Assembly: GCA_000517565.1 (NCBI GenBank)
Contig: CP007051.1
Span: 1,166,001-1,230,000, forward strand
Reading direction: 5' to 3'
Length of the DNA: 64,000 bases
Source: Desulfurella acetivorans A63
GTDB lineage: Bacteria > Campylobacterota_A > Desulfurellia > Desulfurellales > Desulfurellaceae
Under the pieces are notes generated by a model, which was not told the DNA's origin, did no database searches, and saw only the letters and a list, made by a program, of their open reading frames with translations. The translations under genes and the position numbers were made by a program. Of this stretch, positions 62,731 to 64,000 are shown piece by piece. How positions within the stretch are numbered: the first letter of the stretch is position 1; each line of letters begins with the position of its first letter.

Positions 62731-63752
62731 ATTTAGATACTTTTGATTATAATCTTCCAAAAGAACTTATAGCTCAAAAACCTCATATTCCACCAGATGA
62801 ATGCAGGCTTTTTGTATATAACAAAAAAAATAAAAGTATTTCTCATAAAATATTCAAAGATATTATAGAATTCTTATCTCCAGGTGATTTAATAGTACTA
62901 AATAATACCAAAGTAATACCTGCAAAACTATCTGCAAAAAAAGAAAGTGGTGGTTCTATTGGAATTTTGCTTATTGAACAAATTGAAAAAAATACATATT
63001 ATTGTTTTGTAAAAGGAAAAATAAAACATGATACAAAAATCAACCTTGCCAAAAATCTAAAAGCTACAATTATACAAACAAATGGGCAAAAAAAAATTAT
63101 AAAATTTGACACCACTAATGATATCAGAGAATATCTTTATGAAATAGGTTCTATGCCGCTTCCACCTTATATTAAAAGAAAAAACAAAGAATTTGATGCT
63201 TTAGATAAACAGTATTATCAAACTGTTTTTGCTGAAATTGAAGGTTCAATTGCAGCACCTACTGCCAGTTTGCATTTTACCAGTAATTTGCTTGATCAAA
63301 TTAAACAAAAAGGAATTCAAATAGCCTATATCACTTTGCATGTTGGACTTGGTACATTTAAAAGCGTTGAAACTCAAAATATACAAGAGCATAAAATGCA
63401 TGAAGAGTATTTTGAAATATCGGCAAAAACAGCACAAATATACAATAAAGCTAAACTTGAAAACCGAAATATTTTGCCAGTTGGAACTACCGTTGTTAGA
63501 GCACTAGAGAGTGTCTCAAATGATCAAGGTTATATTAAACCTACTTCTGCTAAAACGGATATTTTTATTTACCCAGGTTATAAATTTAAAACAGTTAATA
63601 ATATATTAACAAACTTTCATTTACCTAAATCTACGCTTATAATGCTTGTTGCGGCTCTTATTGGCATAGAAGATACACACTTTTGCTATAAAAAAGCTAT
63701 TGAAGAAAAATACAGATTTTTTAGCTATGGTGATGTATTTTTAGTTATTTGA
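62727..63752 (+). CDS. queA: S-adenosylmethionine:tRNA ribosyltransferase-isomerase QueA
   Basis: 341 residues with the family's DYNLPKELIAQKPHIPPDEC start, VLNNTKVIPAKLSAKKESGG, EGSIAAPTASLHFTSNLLDQ, VGLGTFKSVE, and TNFHLPKSTLIMLVAALIG. It transfers the ribosyl part of SAM to preQ1 in tRNA during queuosine synthesis. The stop overlaps the end of the convergent trmL gene by 12 bp. Confidence 0.94.
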   Translation: MNLDTFDYNLPKELIAQKPHIPPDECRLFVYNKKNKSISHKIFKDIIEFLSPGDLIVLNNTKVIPAKLSAKKESGGSIGILLIEQIEKNTYYCFVKGKIKHDTKINLAKNLKATIIQTNGQKKIIKFDTTNDIREYLYEIGSMPLPPYIKRKNKEFDALDKQYYQTVFAEIEGSIAAPTASLHFTSNLLDQIKQKGIQIAYITLHVGLGTFKSVETQNIQEHKMHEEYFEISAKTAQIYNKAKLENRNILPVGTTVVRALESVSNDQGYIKPTSAKTDIFIYPGYKFKTVNNILTNFHLPKSTLIMLVAALIGIEDTHFCYKKAIEEKYRFFSYGDVFLVI

Positions 63753-64000
63753 ATGCATAATCTGTCTTAGTGCTTCATACAATACGATTGCTACTGAATT
63801 TGACAGATTAAGTGATCTTACAGTGGATTTCATTGGTATATTAATACATCTATCAAAGTACTTGCTTATATAATCAGACGGAAAACCGCTTGTCTCGGAC
63901 CCAAACATTATAAAATCGCCAAGGCTATACTTAACTTCATAATAACTAAGTTTTGCTTTCGTAGTAGCTATGTAAAAATTAATATTGCTATTTTTTTGAA
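63741..64000 (-). CDS. trmL: tRNA (cytidine/uridine-2'-O)-methyltransferase TrmL, C-terminal part
   Basis: The frame enters from the window edge and reads NFYIATTKAKLSYYEVKYSL, then GDFIMFGSETSGFPSDYISK, then NIPMKSTVRSLNLSNSVAIV then LYEALRQ. These are SPOUT motifs 2 and 3 of the TrmL/YibK family (FG-E--GLP, IPM-----SLNLS-SVAI--YE). It methylates the wobble base ribose of certain tRNA-Leu. Confidence 0.88.
   Translation of the reverse strand, partial: QKNSNINFYIATTKAKLSYYEVKYSLGDFIMFGSETSGFPSDYISKYFDRCINIPMKSTVRSLNLSNSVAIVLYEALRQIMHSNN

Overview
The window is AT-rich, gene-dense bacterial DNA that looks like an anaerobic sulfur-reducing chemotroph. Visible hallmarks are a Tat-exported PsrA/PhsA-type molybdoenzyme with its FeS partner, a tungsten aldehyde:ferredoxin oxidoreductase operon with cofactor genes, a xanthine-dehydrogenase-family molybdoenzyme, a large NAD glutamate dehydrogenase and GABA catabolism genes. 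A Desulfurella/Hippea-like organism is a plausible host. This is inferred from gene content, not from a search.

Layout. (1) 1-2.4 kb: core genes (FAH-family protein, threonylcarbamoyl-AMP synthase), then an orphan cas6 and a truncated, frameshifted cas8b-like remnant. No CRISPR array is visible. (2) 2.6-6.7 kb: a tRNA-His and a 3' tRNA fragment, a phage-repressor-like S24 peptidase fused to a RecD2-like OB domain, and a nest of broken insertion sequences: an IS1634-like element inserted in an IS256-like element with a TTAA duplication, next to an IS3 remnant. (3) 6.7-15.9 kb: one long minus-strand operon for an AorABC-type tungsten aldehyde oxidoreductase plus moeA, DUF302, MBL, moaA, nucleotidyltransferase-HD, histidine phosphatase and moaD-like genes. 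Several distal genes are frameshifted. (4) 15.9-24.6 kb: an XdhC/FAD-subunit/molybdopterin-subunit operon whose ferredoxin domain has lost all eight cluster cysteines, a two-component system, and an iron alcohol dehydrogenase. (5) 24.8-35.1 kb: glutamate dehydrogenase, PNPOx-like protein, aldehyde dehydrogenase, amino acid permease, GABA aminotransferase and a sigma-54 activator, with a -24/-12 promoter in front of the aminotransferase. (6) 35.1-37.7 kb: lipA, lipB, an AhpD-like gene and a 5'-truncated 2-oxoacid dehydrogenase E2. (7) 38-42.8 kb: two toxin-antitoxin pairs, IS21 debris, an Rpn nuclease, and a two-gene unit in which a REP-type tyrosine transposase carries an antitoxin-like C-terminal domain and overlaps an AbiEii-like nucleotidyltransferase. 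(8) 42.9-54.4 kb: a TPR protein, a Wzz-like protein, two iteron-like repeat arrays, a DNA polymerase III alpha gene, a HicB-like gene, a TnpB remnant and a frameshifted tyrosine integrase. (9) 54.45-64 kb: tRNA-His, tRNA-Lys, psrAB, DAHP synthase with an aromatic leader-peptide attenuator, DedA, an EF-G-like GTPase, thioesterase, queA and part of trmL.

Big picture. A direct repeat of about 110 bp covering tRNA-His and the acceptor end of a second tRNA bounds roughly 52 kb (2.6 to 54.5 kb). A tyrosine integrase lies just inside the right copy, and a short motif is repeated just inside both ends. With the iterons and DnaE, this suggests an integrated plasmid-like island that has since been scrambled by IS elements. 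How the metabolic genes relate to that island is unresolved. Many genes carry single-base frameshifts, often in homopolymers. That is either genuine decay or a systematic indel problem in the assembly, and it limits every pseudogene call here.
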